DNA of 64,000 nt, taken from the NCBI GenBank assembly GCA_018056425.1, contig JAGPFR010000002.1, positions 1-64,000 on the forward strand, in the 5' to 3' direction. Shown here piece by piece: positions 27,698 to 35,018 of the stretch (position 1 is the first letter of the stretch; every line of letters starts with the position of its first letter). The DNA is from Lachnospiraceae bacterium (GTDB taxonomy: Bacteria > Bacillota > Clostridia > Lachnospirales > Lachnospiraceae). A program made the position numbers and the translations under genes. The notes beneath the pieces were generated by a model that worked only from the letters and a program-made list of their open reading frames with translations, was not told the origin of the DNA and did no database searches.

Positions 27698-28486
27698 TTA
27701 ATAATCCACTTCCACGAGTGCAAGGCCCCTTGCGGGTGCCGTAAAGCCTGCCTTACTTCTGTCCAAAGTCTCAAAAAGCTCCGCAACGGATTCGGAAGTC
27801 CTCTTTCCCAGTCCCACTTCGAGAAGGGTACCGGTCATGATCCTGACCATGTACTGGAGGAATCCGTTTCCGTGATAAGTAAATGTCAGATACTCATCCT
27901 TATATTCGATGGTGATCTTATCAACGATGCGAACGCAGGATTTCTTCATACGCGGGTTCCCGCAAAAAGAAGTAAAGTCGTGTTCGCCCTCTATTATCTT
28001 CGCTGCTTTTTTCATCGCATCTATATCGGGGACCCTGCCCAGTTCATAGCAGAATCTTCTGTTAAAAACAGGCTTTAATTCCCCTGCATAGCAGGTATAT
28101 CTGTAGGTCTTGCCCTTTGCGTTATATCTGGCATGAAACCTGTCTCCTGCCGTGCTCACTTCAGTGACACATATGTCATCGGGAAGATTTCTGTTTAGCC
28201 CATCCCTTATCTCGGTGCAGGAAAGCTTTGTATCAAGTCTTACGTTTGCGCACATGGCAAGTGCGTGGACGCCGCCGTCCGTTCTTCCCGCAGAGATGAT
28301 ATCGGGGATATCGCCTTCGAATGAGCCGAGGCTGTCGGAGGCGTTTTCTTTTACCCCGGAGGGGTTGAGCATCCTGATGACCGCGGTCTCGAGTTTACCC
28401 TGAATAGTCTTCTCCTCGCCGGGCTGATGTTCCCACCCGCGGTATCCGGTGCCGTCATATCTTATTATCAGCTTGTAATTGGTCAT
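27698..28486 (-). CDS. truA: tRNA pseudouridine synthase A
   Basis: Modifies U38-U40 of tRNA anticodon arms. The active-site motif SAGRTDGGVHAL contains the catalytic Asp; IRYDGTGYRGWEHQPG, YRYTCYAGEL and FLQYMVRIMTGTLLEVG are also conserved. 262 aa is usual. The start codon overlaps the thrH stop (TGATG), so the two genes are translationally coupled. Confidence 0.96.
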   Translation of the reverse strand: MTNYKLIIRYDGTGYRGWEHQPGEEKTIQGKLETAVIRMLNPSGVKENASDSLGSFEGDIPDIISAGRTDGGVHALAMCANVRLDTKLSCTEIRDGLNRNLPDDICVTEVSTAGDRFHARYNAKGKTYRYTCYAGELKPVFNRRFCYELGRVPDIDAMKKAAKIIEGEHDFTSFCGNPRMKKSCVRIVDKITIEYKDEYLTFTYHGNGFLQYMVRIMTGTLLEVGLGKRTSESVAELFETLDRSKAGFTAPARGLALVEVDY

Positions 28487-29091
28487 CAGTCCTTCATTAC
28501 ATCAGTGATGGCATTAAGGAGCTCATCGTACTCTTCGAATGCGGGATACTGAGGATAGTCTGCTTTGAGCTGCTCGGTGGTCCTGAAAAGGAAACCTGCC
28601 TTGCTTGCCTGGATCATTCCGAGGTCATTGAAAGAATCACCGCTTGCAATGGTCTCATAACCGATTGACTGAAGAGCCTTGACGGTGGTGAGCTTACTCT
28701 TGTCGCATCTCATTTTATATCCGGTGATCTCTCCGTTATCAGCAACCTCAAGGGTATTGCAGAGAATGGTGGGCATGCCGAGCTTCTTCATGAGAGGTGC
28801 GGCAAACTGCTCGAAGGTATCGCTGAGAATCAGAACCTGGGTGCGGCTTCTGAGTTCGTCGAGAAACTCCTTTGCGCCGGGCAGGGGATCGAGGGTTGCG
28901 ATGGTGTCCTGGATCTCCTTAAGTCCGAGGCCGTGCTCTTTAAGTATTCCGAGTCTGAAATTCATGAGCTTATCGTAATCAGGCTCATCCCTTGTGGTCC
29001 TCCTAAGCTCCGGAATACCGGTCTTCTCCGAGAATGCGATCCAGATTTCAGGTACGAGAACTCCCTCAAGGTCAAGACATGTAATGTACAT
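28486..29091 (-). CDS. thrH: ThrH-type phosphoserine phosphatase / homoserine phosphotransferase
   Basis: HAD-superfamily enzyme that dephosphorylates phosphoserine and in Pseudomonas can move the phosphate to homoserine. The start MYITCLDLEGVLVPEIW has the nucleophile Asp in DLEG (ThrH uses E where most HADs have D). Also present are LSDTFEQFAAP and ASGDSFNDLGMI with the metal aspartates. 201 aa matches ThrH. First gene of the run leading into truA and probably the polysaccharide cluster. No convincing promoter was found in front of it, though the upstream region holds a hairpin. Confidence 0.92.
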   Translation of the reverse strand: MYITCLDLEGVLVPEIWIAFSEKTGIPELRRTTRDEPDYDKLMNFRLGILKEHGLGLKEIQDTIATLDPLPGAKEFLDELRSRTQVLILSDTFEQFAAPLMKKLGMPTILCNTLEVADNGEITGYKMRCDKSKLTTVKALQSIGYETIASGDSFNDLGMIQASKAGFLFRTTEQLKADYPQYPAFEEYDELLNAITDVMKD

Positions 29092-29151
29092 TTTGATAAA
29101 TCCCTTTCACTTAAAAATCTTCATTAAAATCCAACCATAAGAATAACAGAA

Positions 29152-29183
29152 AATGCCGTAAAAGTCGACATTTTTAGGGCATT
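29152..29183 (-). repeat. inverted repeat upstream of thrH
   Basis: AATGCC (29152-29157) and TAAAA pair with TTTTA and GGCATT (29178-29183), one mismatch between the two blocks. It is about 60-90 bases before the thrH start, so it could be an operator, a leader hairpin or a terminator facing away. Bases 29184-29400 otherwise hold only a short CCGCG/CGCGG inverted pair and AT-rich sequence with nothing recognised. Confidence 0.4.
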
Positions 29184-29425
29184 CAGGGCACCGTAGACGC
29201 TTCTGTTTTGTCATCAAACAGCCAAAGGATGAATCCCGCGTTCCTGGGGTCCTGTCGCGGTGCATAACTGTCTCCTTGTTTGCTGAAATTGTTCAACATT
29301 TTAAAAATCCTGCAATTTCCATGTTTTCCCTGCGTTTTCCATGTTAAATTGTCAGAATATTCATAAATTGCTTAAACGTTATCGAAATATATTTGCGGTT
29401 TTGAAAATATTTTTTGAAAAAAGTG

Positions 29426-29454
29426 TTGACAAGATGAAATATTTAGATTATTAT
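29426..29454 (+). promoter_or_regulatory. near-consensus sigma-A promoter of the structured RNA
   Basis: Plus strand TTGACA (29426-29431), 17-base spacer, TATTAT (29449-29454), preceded by an A/T-rich stretch like an UP element. It is the best promoter in the window and faces away from thrH into a region with no ordinary gene. Predicted transcript start near 29461. Confidence 0.75.
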
Positions 29455-29528
29455 AGGCACATAAAACAAAAGCGGATGAAAAACAAAACGAAATCTCATC
29501 AAGGCTTTTAGAAAAGGAGGACGGTCCG

Positions 29529-29540
29529 ATGGGACATTAA
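29529..29540 (+). other. mini-ORF 1 in structured RNA (3 codons, MGH)
   Basis: AGGAGG at 29515-29520, 8-base gap, then ATG GGA CAT TAA. Spacing is ideal for initiation. Its CAT-TA bases are also those able to pair with the start region of mini-ORF 2. Confidence 0.45.
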
Positions 29541-29576
29541 GTCGAAGCTGTTAACCGGTATATGGAGGGTGGACCA

Positions 29577-29585
29577 ATGTACTAG
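29577..29585 (+). other. mini-ORF 2 in structured RNA (2 codons, MY)
   Basis: GGAGGG at 29564-29569, 7-base gap, then ATG TAC TAG. It lies in the loop enclosed by the 29551-29604 helix. Confidence 0.45.
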
Positions 29586-29797
29586 CTGATATATAAACCG
29601 TTAATATCCCGGAGCAACCGGATAACTCGGAAAAAGCGAAAACACGACAAAAGCTTATATGCATATCGTCCTATGAATGCAGACTGCACCGTTTATATAT
29701 GTGTTCGGACGAACAGGTCGTATGAAGAATGAAGCGATTTCATAAGAGAAAAGCCGGAAGCGAATGGGTGAAAATATAATAGAGGAGGTATCCGCCA

Positions 29798-29824
29798 ATG
29801 GATATTGAGGAACCCATCTACTAA
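29798..29824 (+). other. mini-ORF 3 in structured RNA (8 codons, MDIEEPIY)
   Basis: AGGAGG at 29783-29788, 9-base gap, then eight codons and TAA, ending immediately before the terminal hairpin. Part of the ORF forms the right arms of two stems (GGATA and ACCCAT), so translation and folding would exclude each other. Confidence 0.45.
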
Positions 29825-29825
29825 G

Positions 29826-29860
29826 GGCGCCATTCGATGAAAGATTTATCGGATGGCGCC
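29826..29860 (+). terminator. terminal hairpin of the structured RNA
   Basis: GGCGCCAT plus CGAT pair with ATCG plus ATGGCGCC (29826-29838/29848-29860), about 13 pairs with a 9-base loop. The following TAAAATCTT is a poor U-tract, so termination may be imperfect. It sits between convergent transcripts. Confidence 0.5.
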
Positions 29861-29891
29861 TAAAATCTTGCCCAAAAGGGTGATCCATGGC

Positions 29892-30548
29892 TCACTCCAT
29901 CAGGTATCCGTGATCATCGAGCCACTTCTTGTGTTTCTTGTAATCAGGCATCCTGCTTTCAACCTCCGCCCAGAACGCCTTCGAATGATCCATGTGAAGT
30001 CTGTGACAAAGCTCATGTATCAATACGTATTCGATTGACTCTGGCGGACACATCATAAGTCTCCAGGACAAAGTGATCTTTCCGGTCTCTGAACAGGAAC
30101 CCCATTTGGACTTTGCACCTGATATCCTGAGCTCTCTGTAGGTGATCCCCATTTCATAAGCTCTGTACTGCAGTCTTACGGGAAGATATTCCTTCGCACG
30201 CGCCTTCAGCCATCTTTCATACATGGCTTCATCCGCGCCTTCCGGAAATACGATCTCATCTCCTGCCTTAGCTATCCTTCCCCTTCCCGAAAACCTGATC
30301 ACATACTCATTACCCAGATACCAGACTTTCCCGCCTTCCCTGAATTCATGCTCTTTCAGATTCTCAGCCATATTCAGGGCCTTCACGTAATTTAGGCGGA
30401 TCCATCTCGTATGCTCACGCATAAAACTACGCACCTCCCCCTCTGTTACGTGGGCAGGTGCGTTAACTATCAGAGTTCCTGTCTTGTCGAATTTCATGGA
30501 CAGGGTTTTCCTGCGAGAATATATGATCTTTACAGGTATATCGTCCAT
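29892..30548 (-). CDS. YgjP-type metal-dependent hydrolase (SprT/M48-like)
   Basis: 218-residue soluble protein with the zinc-binding HELCH motif (YVLIHELCHRLHMDHSKAFW), downstream MPDYKKHKKWLDDHG, and upstream SGAKSKWGSCS, the hallmark of the YgjP/DUF45 family. Its biochemical role is not established. It is convergent with the structured RNA; the stop codon is 31 bases from the RNA's terminal hairpin. It is 44 bases downstream of coaX and may be cotranscribed with it. Confidence 0.9.
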   Translation of the reverse strand: MDDIPVKIIYSRRKTLSMKFDKTGTLIVNAPAHVTEGEVRSFMREHTRWIRLNYVKALNMAENLKEHEFREGGKVWYLGNEYVIRFSGRGRIAKAGDEIVFPEGADEAMYERWLKARAKEYLPVRLQYRAYEMGITYRELRISGAKSKWGSCSETGKITLSWRLMMCPPESIEYVLIHELCHRLHMDHSKAFWAEVESRMPDYKKHKKWLDDHGYLME

Positions 30549-30592
30549 AGTGTAATCCCCGGGTCAATCTGTTACATCCCCGTGGCCCTTTG

Positions 30593-31366
30593 TCACTTCT
30601 TCTTAACGTTCTTGTAATAGATTATCCTGAGGCCGTCGATCAGCAGGTCATCGTCAAAGGTAATATCATGCGTGCAATAGGGAGTGATCCTGGATGAAAG
30701 TCCGCCGGTTGCAATGAGGGACCTGACTCCGCCCATCTCCTTCTCGCATCTGTCGATAAGTCCGTCGAGCATTGCGGCATTTCCGTATATAAGTCCGGAC
30801 TGCATACAGTCCCTGGTGTTGGTTCCGATAACCTTCTCGGGGACATCATATGAAATGCTCGAAAGAAGCGCAGTTCTTCCGACGAGAGCATCGTAGGATA
30901 CCTTAACGCCGGGATAGATGATAACGCCGAGGAATTCTTTATTTTTGCCGATGGCGGTTATGGTCGTTGCGGTTCCCAGATCCATGATCAGCATCGGTGC
31001 TTCGTACTTGGCGATCGCAGCAACGGCACCTACAACAAGGCCCGCACCGACTTCCGACGGATCTCCGACAGAAATGTTCAGTCCCGTCTTAAGGCCCGGT
31101 CCGACGATAAGCGCATTATGTCCGGTGAGCAGCCTTATCACGGAACCGAGTATGTCGTTCATCGGAGGAACAACAGACGATATGATCCCGCCCTTGATCT
31201 CATCCATGCCGACGCCTTTGATCTCCAGAATATTCTTAACAAGCACGGCGTACTCCGCTTCGGTCTTAGCATGGTCCGTGGCAAATCTTGTGAGGAAGTA
31301 AGTCTTCTCCTCATCGAGAATGCCCATGACGATGTTGGTGTTTCCTACGTCAAATGCAAGTATCAT
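30593..31366 (-). CDS. coaX: type III pantothenate kinase
   Basis: Phosphorylates pantothenate, the first step of coenzyme A synthesis; relevant for an organism running CoA-dependent butyrate fermentation. Motifs are ILAFDVGNTNIVMG (phosphate-binding), GAGLVVGAVAA, MLIMDLGTATTITAI and IYPGVKVSYDAL. The frame is open 15 codons further upstream, but that region lies inside a terminator, and GGAGGAG is correctly placed only for the ATG at 31366, giving 257 aa, the usual length. Confidence 0.96.
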   Translation of the reverse strand: MILAFDVGNTNIVMGILDEEKTYFLTRFATDHAKTEAEYAVLVKNILEIKGVGMDEIKGGIISSVVPPMNDILGSVIRLLTGHNALIVGPGLKTGLNISVGDPSEVGAGLVVGAVAAIAKYEAPMLIMDLGTATTITAIGKNKEFLGVIIYPGVKVSYDALVGRTALLSSISYDVPEKVIGTNTRDCMQSGLIYGNAAMLDGLIDRCEKEMGGVRSLIATGGLSSRITPYCTHDITFDDDLLIDGLRIIYYKNVKKK

Positions 31367-31383
31367 ACAGTTCTCCTCCTGCA

Positions 31384-31415
31384 AATAAAAAGGGCACGGC
31401 TTTAAAGCCATGCCC
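31384..31415 (-). terminator. rho-independent terminator after the ECF gene
   Basis: GGGCATGGCTTT/AAAGCCGTGCCC with one mismatch, followed on the minus strand by TTTTTATTT. It lies between the ECF S-component gene and the coaX ribosome site, so it may attenuate read-through into coaX. Confidence 0.75.
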
Positions 31416-31421
31416 GTTTAG

Positions 31422-32003
31422 TCATGCTACATTGGATTTCTTGGCGATGCCGATGATCTGAACGATCGCGGTGCTGAGCGCAAGGTTTATGATGAGCTCT
31501 ACGAAGAAGTTAGCACCTACCATTCCGAAGATCAGGAAATTTCCCGCACTGGGAAAGCCCGATGCAGTTGCCCACTCATTGATGGTATCCATGAAAAAGA
31601 GTACGCATCCGAGAAGGAAAAGTCCGGTGTTGACAACAGGTGCCGCAACTCCCGCAACAAGTACCGCCAAAAACCTGCTCTTGGCAGAGATCAGTTTGTA
31701 AAGAATTCCTGCCGCGATTCCGGCGCACATACCCTTCATGATACAGGTGATGATCGTTCCGGGAATGTTGACTGCAAGGAACGCACCCGCGTCGGTGAAA
31801 AGAACAACCACGCCGAATACGAATCCGAGCCATGCTCCTGCCCACCAGCCGTAAAGTGCAGCGCCGACAATGATCGGTGCAAGTACGAGCGTGATGGTGA
31901 AGACTCCGAAACGAACCGTAAGTGCAAGCGCCTGAAGTACGATGACGATCGCGGTCAAAAGTCCGAGTCCAACGATAGTATTAGTCTTTGATCTTGTATT
32001 CAT
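31422..32003 (-). CDS. ECF transporter S component, probably pantothenate (PanT-like)
   Basis: 193-residue membrane protein with about six helices, the size of an ECF S component, which captures a vitamin and docks on the shared EcfA/A'/T module encoded elsewhere. Features include TAIVIVLQALALTVRFGVFTI, ALYGWWAGAWLGFVFG and PGTIITCIMKGMCAG. The link to pantothenate is inferred from its position directly upstream of coaX. A longer reading of 19 codons is open, but AAAGGAGG sits just before the ATG at 32003, so that start is used. Confidence 0.82.
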   Translation of the reverse strand: MNTRSKTNTIVGLGLLTAIVIVLQALALTVRFGVFTITLVLAPIIVGAALYGWWAGAWLGFVFGVVVLFTDAGAFLAVNIPGTIITCIMKGMCAGIAAGILYKLISAKSRFLAVLVAGVAAPVVNTGLFLLGCVLFFMDTINEWATASGFPSAGNFLIFGMVGANFFVELIINLALSTAIVQIIGIAKKSNVA

Positions 32004-32074
32004 AATATGCCTCCTTTGCTGCCGCTCTCTTAATGTGAGATGCGACGCAATCCGATGCACAATTGCATCCTTTA

Positions 32075-33085
32075 TTATAGCAGCTTGATGCCCGCTGCTT
32101 CTGCTTCCTTGACCATGTCATCGGGCCAGATTGAAGACTGAACCTCTCCGATATGAGCCTTTCTGAGAAAGAACATGCAGATTCTCGACTGTCCGATTCC
32201 GCCGCCGATGGTGTAAGGAAGTTTTCCGTCGATGATTGCTTTCTGGAAAGGAAGCTGAGCTCTTTCGGGACAGCCTGCCTTGTCGAGCTGGGTCCTGATA
32301 GACTCCTCATCAACTCTGATACCCATGCTTGAAAGCTCAAGAGCGATATCAAGAACGGGATAATATACGAAGATGTCGCAGTTAAGTGCCCAGTCATCGT
32401 AGTCGGGTGCTCTGAAATCGTGAACCTCACCTGACTTTAACTTATCACCGATCTGCATGAGGCAGACAGCACCTTTTTCCTTTGTAATAAGATACTCTCT
32501 TTCCTTGGCAGTCTTGTCGGGATACATATCCTCGAGTTCCTGGGAAGTGATAAAGAAAATATCGTGAGGAAGGATCTCCTCAATGTAATCGTACTGGATC
32601 GCCATGTACTTCTCAGTCTTTCTGAGAGCTGCATAAACATCAAGTACGGTATCTTTAAGGGTCTGGAAATTTCTGTCAGCCTTAAGGATGATCTTTTCCC
32701 AGTCCCACTGGTCTACGAATACGGAGTGGATATTATCGGGCTCTTCATCTGCCCTGATAGCGTTCATGTCGGTGTAGAGTCCTTCGTCAACTTCGAAGCC
32801 GTACTTTGCAAGTGCATATCTCTTCCACTTGGCAAGAGACTGTACAACCTCTGCTTTTCTGCCGCCTTCGTGGCTGATGATAAATTCTACGGGATGCTCG
32901 ACACCGTTTAAGTTATCGTTGAGTCCCGACTCGGGTGTTACGAATAAAGGAGCAGAAACTCTCTGAAGATTAAGTCTCTCTGAAAGTCTTGCCTGGAAAT
33001 AATCTTTGACGGTCTTGATGGCAACCTGAGTGTCATGAAGATTGAGATGAGACACATAACCCTCGGGGATGTTGATTTTGCTCAT
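32075..33085 (-). CDS. asnA: aspartate--ammonia ligase
   Basis: Ammonia-dependent asparagine synthetase with a class II aminoacyl-tRNA-synthetase-like fold. Family motifs are PLFVTPESGLNDNLNGVEHPV, VVQSLAKWKRYAL, DQWDWEKII, ELSSMGIRVDEES and the C-terminal TIGGGIGQSRICMFFL (ATP-binding motif 3). 336 aa is the standard length. Preceded by an AAGGAGAGG ribosome site and an extended -10 promoter, so probably monocistronic or leading into the ECF/coaX genes. Confidence 0.97.
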   Translation of the reverse strand: MSKINIPEGYVSHLNLHDTQVAIKTVKDYFQARLSERLNLQRVSAPLFVTPESGLNDNLNGVEHPVEFIISHEGGRKAEVVQSLAKWKRYALAKYGFEVDEGLYTDMNAIRADEEPDNIHSVFVDQWDWEKIILKADRNFQTLKDTVLDVYAALRKTEKYMAIQYDYIEEILPHDIFFITSQELEDMYPDKTAKEREYLITKEKGAVCLMQIGDKLKSGEVHDFRAPDYDDWALNCDIFVYYPVLDIALELSSMGIRVDEESIRTQLDKAGCPERAQLPFQKAIIDGKLPYTIGGGIGQSRICMFFLRKAHIGEVQSSIWPDDMVKEAEAAGIKLL

Positions 33086-33124
33086 AATACCTCTCCTTAA
33101 GCTTTAGCGAAAAAATACATACGT

Positions 33125-33133
33125 ATTTTATCA
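33125..33133 (-). promoter_or_regulatory. extended -10 promoter of asnA
   Basis: Minus strand TGATAAAAT, that is TGn followed by TAAAAT, about 40 bases before the asnA start. The -35 region is weak, as allowed for extended -10 promoters. The identical nine bases precede porG. Confidence 0.45.
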
Positions 33134-33160
33134 CTATTTTAGGAAAAAATAAAGAAAAAC

Positions 33161-34066
33161 TTATTCGCCGGCCCTCGCGGTGATGATCCAGGGTGAAGGC
33201 TGGGTTTCGAACAGATTCTTGGAATTGAGCTTGGATACGCTTATCTGAATTATGCTTACATCGGTCATTCCGAATCTTCCGAGGATATCGCGCATGGAAG
33301 CGGCAACCCTGAAATCCAGAGTATAGATGACAAACTCCATATTGGGATTGAGCTGGGTCAGGTAAGTGATCTCCTGCTCCATGCTGGCCGATGCAACCAG
33401 CATCGTTGTATCGGGAACAGGAAGATCCTTGAATGTCTTAGCGTCAACATGATCAATGATGGTAATGTTCTTAAGGCCGAACTTTCCCACGTTCTCTTCA
33501 AGAGTCTCTCTGTCGCTTTCTTTGTACTCAACGGCGATAACGGAACCTTCTCCGCAGATCATGGCGGTCTCGACCGCTATTGACTCTCCGGAAATAACAC
33601 AGAAATTCTTATTTTCCGCGATCTGCATCTTGGACAGGATCACGGAACGGATCTCGCTTCCTACATATCTGACGGAACCCGATGCGAAATTCTTGTTGTC
33701 CATTCCGAATTTGATGGTGCTTCTGGCATTGGGATTAAGCACGATCATTCCGGCGCTCGCATTGATGCCGCGGTCGATCATGTCGGCAAGCTGTTTTCTT
33801 TTTATCTCACCGGAAGGTTCGGATCCTTCATTATAGATGACCTCGCACTCACCAAGACCCACGCTCCACATGCGGTAAAAGATGTCCTGATCTCCCGCCT
33901 CGGTAAATACAAGCGTGCAGCGGTGTGCCTCAACGGTGGGAATGAGGTTTTTATTTTTTCTGGTGATATCGAGGATCTTTACATGCTCGAGATCGATATC
34001 GGTATTTTCTGAGAAATACTTGAGCCATGAAATAATATGATCGTTACTGAATAATTGTTTCGACAT
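33161..34066 (-). CDS. CobL/CbiT-like protein with degenerate SAM motif, por-operon linked
   Basis: 301 residues. About 45-110 (LVFTEAGDQDIFYRMW, GECEVIYNEGSEPSG) resembles the C-terminal half of the tetrapyrrole methylase CbiE. About 115-300 follows the CbiT decarboxylating methyltransferase layout (KNFASGSVRYVGSEIRSVIL; GKFGLKNITIIDHVDA). The expected GxGxG SAM-binding loop is replaced by FCVISGESIAVETA, and the catalytic N-terminal half of CbiE is absent. It lies 11 bases after porB with no other cobalamin gene nearby. I infer a derived, possibly non-methylating protein tied to the oxidoreductase; the homology is by eye and the function unknown. Confidence 0.6.
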   Translation of the reverse strand: MSKQLFSNDHIISWLKYFSENTDIDLEHVKILDITRKNKNLIPTVEAHRCTLVFTEAGDQDIFYRMWSVGLGECEVIYNEGSEPSGEIKRKQLADMIDRGINASAGMIVLNPNARSTIKFGMDNKNFASGSVRYVGSEIRSVILSKMQIAENKNFCVISGESIAVETAMICGEGSVIAVEYKESDRETLEENVGKFGLKNITIIDHVDAKTFKDLPVPDTTMLVASASMEQEITYLTQLNPNMEFVIYTLDFRVAASMRDILGRFGMTDVSIIQISVSKLNSKNLFETQPSPWIITARAGE

Positions 34067-34077
34067 ATCGATCCTCC

Positions 34078-35013
34078 TTATTTACACTTTGCGAGAAGAT
34101 CTTCCCACTTCTTGTCAACATACTTCTGAGCAGCTTCGATGGTCCACTCGTTGCCCTTCTTGAAGCAGTGAGCGAATCTTCCCTGAAGCTTCATGAACTC
34201 CTCAACGGGGAGTTTCTTCTTGGGCTCGTAAGTAAGTCTGTACTCTCCGTCAACCACTTCATATACGGGCCATACGCATGTATCGATCGCAGCCTTGCAG
34301 ATTGCAAGGAGATCTTCGGTGGGATAGTTCCAGCCTCTGGGACAGGGAGTAAGGACATTTACGAAAGTGGGGCCCTCGGTATAGATGGCTCTGTGAGCCT
34401 TCTCGTGGAAGTCCTTCATATTACCGAACAGAGTGGTCTGTGCGGCATAGTGAACACCGTGCGCAACTACGATCTGAGTAAGATCCTTCTGATCCTGCTT
34501 CTTACCTACGGAATCCGCACCTGCGGGTGTAGTGGTCGCAGCAGCGAATCTGGGAGTTGCGGATGACCTCTGGGTTCCGGTATTCATATACGCATTATTG
34601 TCGTAGCAAAAATAAGTCAGATCGTGTCCTCTTTCGAGAGCGCCGGAAAGTGACTGGAATCCGATATCGTAGGTTCCGCCGTCTCCGCCGATCACAAGAA
34701 CCTTGTAATTGGTATCTTCCTTGATCCTGCCTTTTCTCTTCATTACCTCAATAGCTGCGCATACGCCCGATGCCGTTGAAGATGCATTCTCAAATGCTGT
34801 GTGGATGTATGAATCATCCCACGCGGTATAAGGGTACTGGAAGGATGAAACCTCCAGGCATCCGGTCGCATTACAAATGACAGCCTTGTCATTTTCGTCA
34901 ACAGCTCTCATCATGGCTCTGCAGACGATTCCCGCTCCGCATCCGGCACAGAGTCTGTGTCCGGGATTGAAGCGTTCTTTTTTATTCATTTCCTCTTTAA
35001 GATTATATGCCAT
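34078..35013 (-). CDS. porB: 2-oxoacid:ferredoxin oxidoreductase, beta subunit
   Basis: TPP-binding subunit of a pyruvate (or 2-ketoisovalerate) ferredoxin oxidoreductase, which converts the oxoacid plus CoA to acyl-CoA, CO2 and reduced ferredoxin. HRLCAGCGAGIVCRAM carries cysteines for the proximal Fe-S cluster, VIGGDGGTYDIGFQSLSGALERG the TPP/Mg site, and CYDNNAYMNTGTQRS and LTPCPRGWNYPTE are typical of PorB. 311 aa. Last of the four por genes, starting 5 bases after porA. Confidence 0.93.
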   Translation of the reverse strand: MAYNLKEEMNKKERFNPGHRLCAGCGAGIVCRAMMRAVDENDKAVICNATGCLEVSSFQYPYTAWDDSYIHTAFENASSTASGVCAAIEVMKRKGRIKEDTNYKVLVIGGDGGTYDIGFQSLSGALERGHDLTYFCYDNNAYMNTGTQRSSATPRFAAATTTPAGADSVGKKQDQKDLTQIVVAHGVHYAAQTTLFGNMKDFHEKAHRAIYTEGPTFVNVLTPCPRGWNYPTEDLLAICKAAIDTCVWPVYEVVDGEYRLTYEPKKKLPVEEFMKLQGRFAHCFKKGNEWTIEAAQKYVDKKWEDLLAKCK

Positions 35014-35018
35014 TTTGA

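Larger units (their letters stand above)
29461..29865 (+). ncRNA. candidate large structured RNA (possibly raiA-motif class)
   Basis: About 400 bases from the promoter to a strong hairpin. Visible structure: TTAA-C-CGGT-ATAT (29551-29563) pairs with ATAT-AA-ACCG-TTAA (29591-29604) as 12 pairs with two bulges. ATGGGT (29764-29769) pairs with ACCCAT (29812-29817) and encloses TATCC/GGATA (29789-29793/29800-29804). TGTTC/GAACA forms a small hairpin near 29701-29716. AATGT in the big loop can pair with ACATT upstream (29534-29538), a pseudoknot. The RNA also carries three SD-ATG-stop mini-ORFs. It lacks the RNase P, tmRNA and SRP signature sequences. The 5' half reminds me of the raiA-motif RNAs of Clostridia, from memory only. 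Confidence 0.6.

Noticed and set aside
29461..29865. RNase P RNA, tmRNA, SRP RNA or 6S RNA
   Set aside because: The type B RNase P string GAGGAAAGTCC, the tmRNA start and CCA-type end, the SRP GGAAGCAG-type tip and the 6S long rod with central bubble are not seen.
29655..29888. 77-codon open frame on the minus strand inside the structured RNA region
   Set aside because: No ribosome site, no recognisable protein pattern, and it is antisense to a well-promoted structured RNA.
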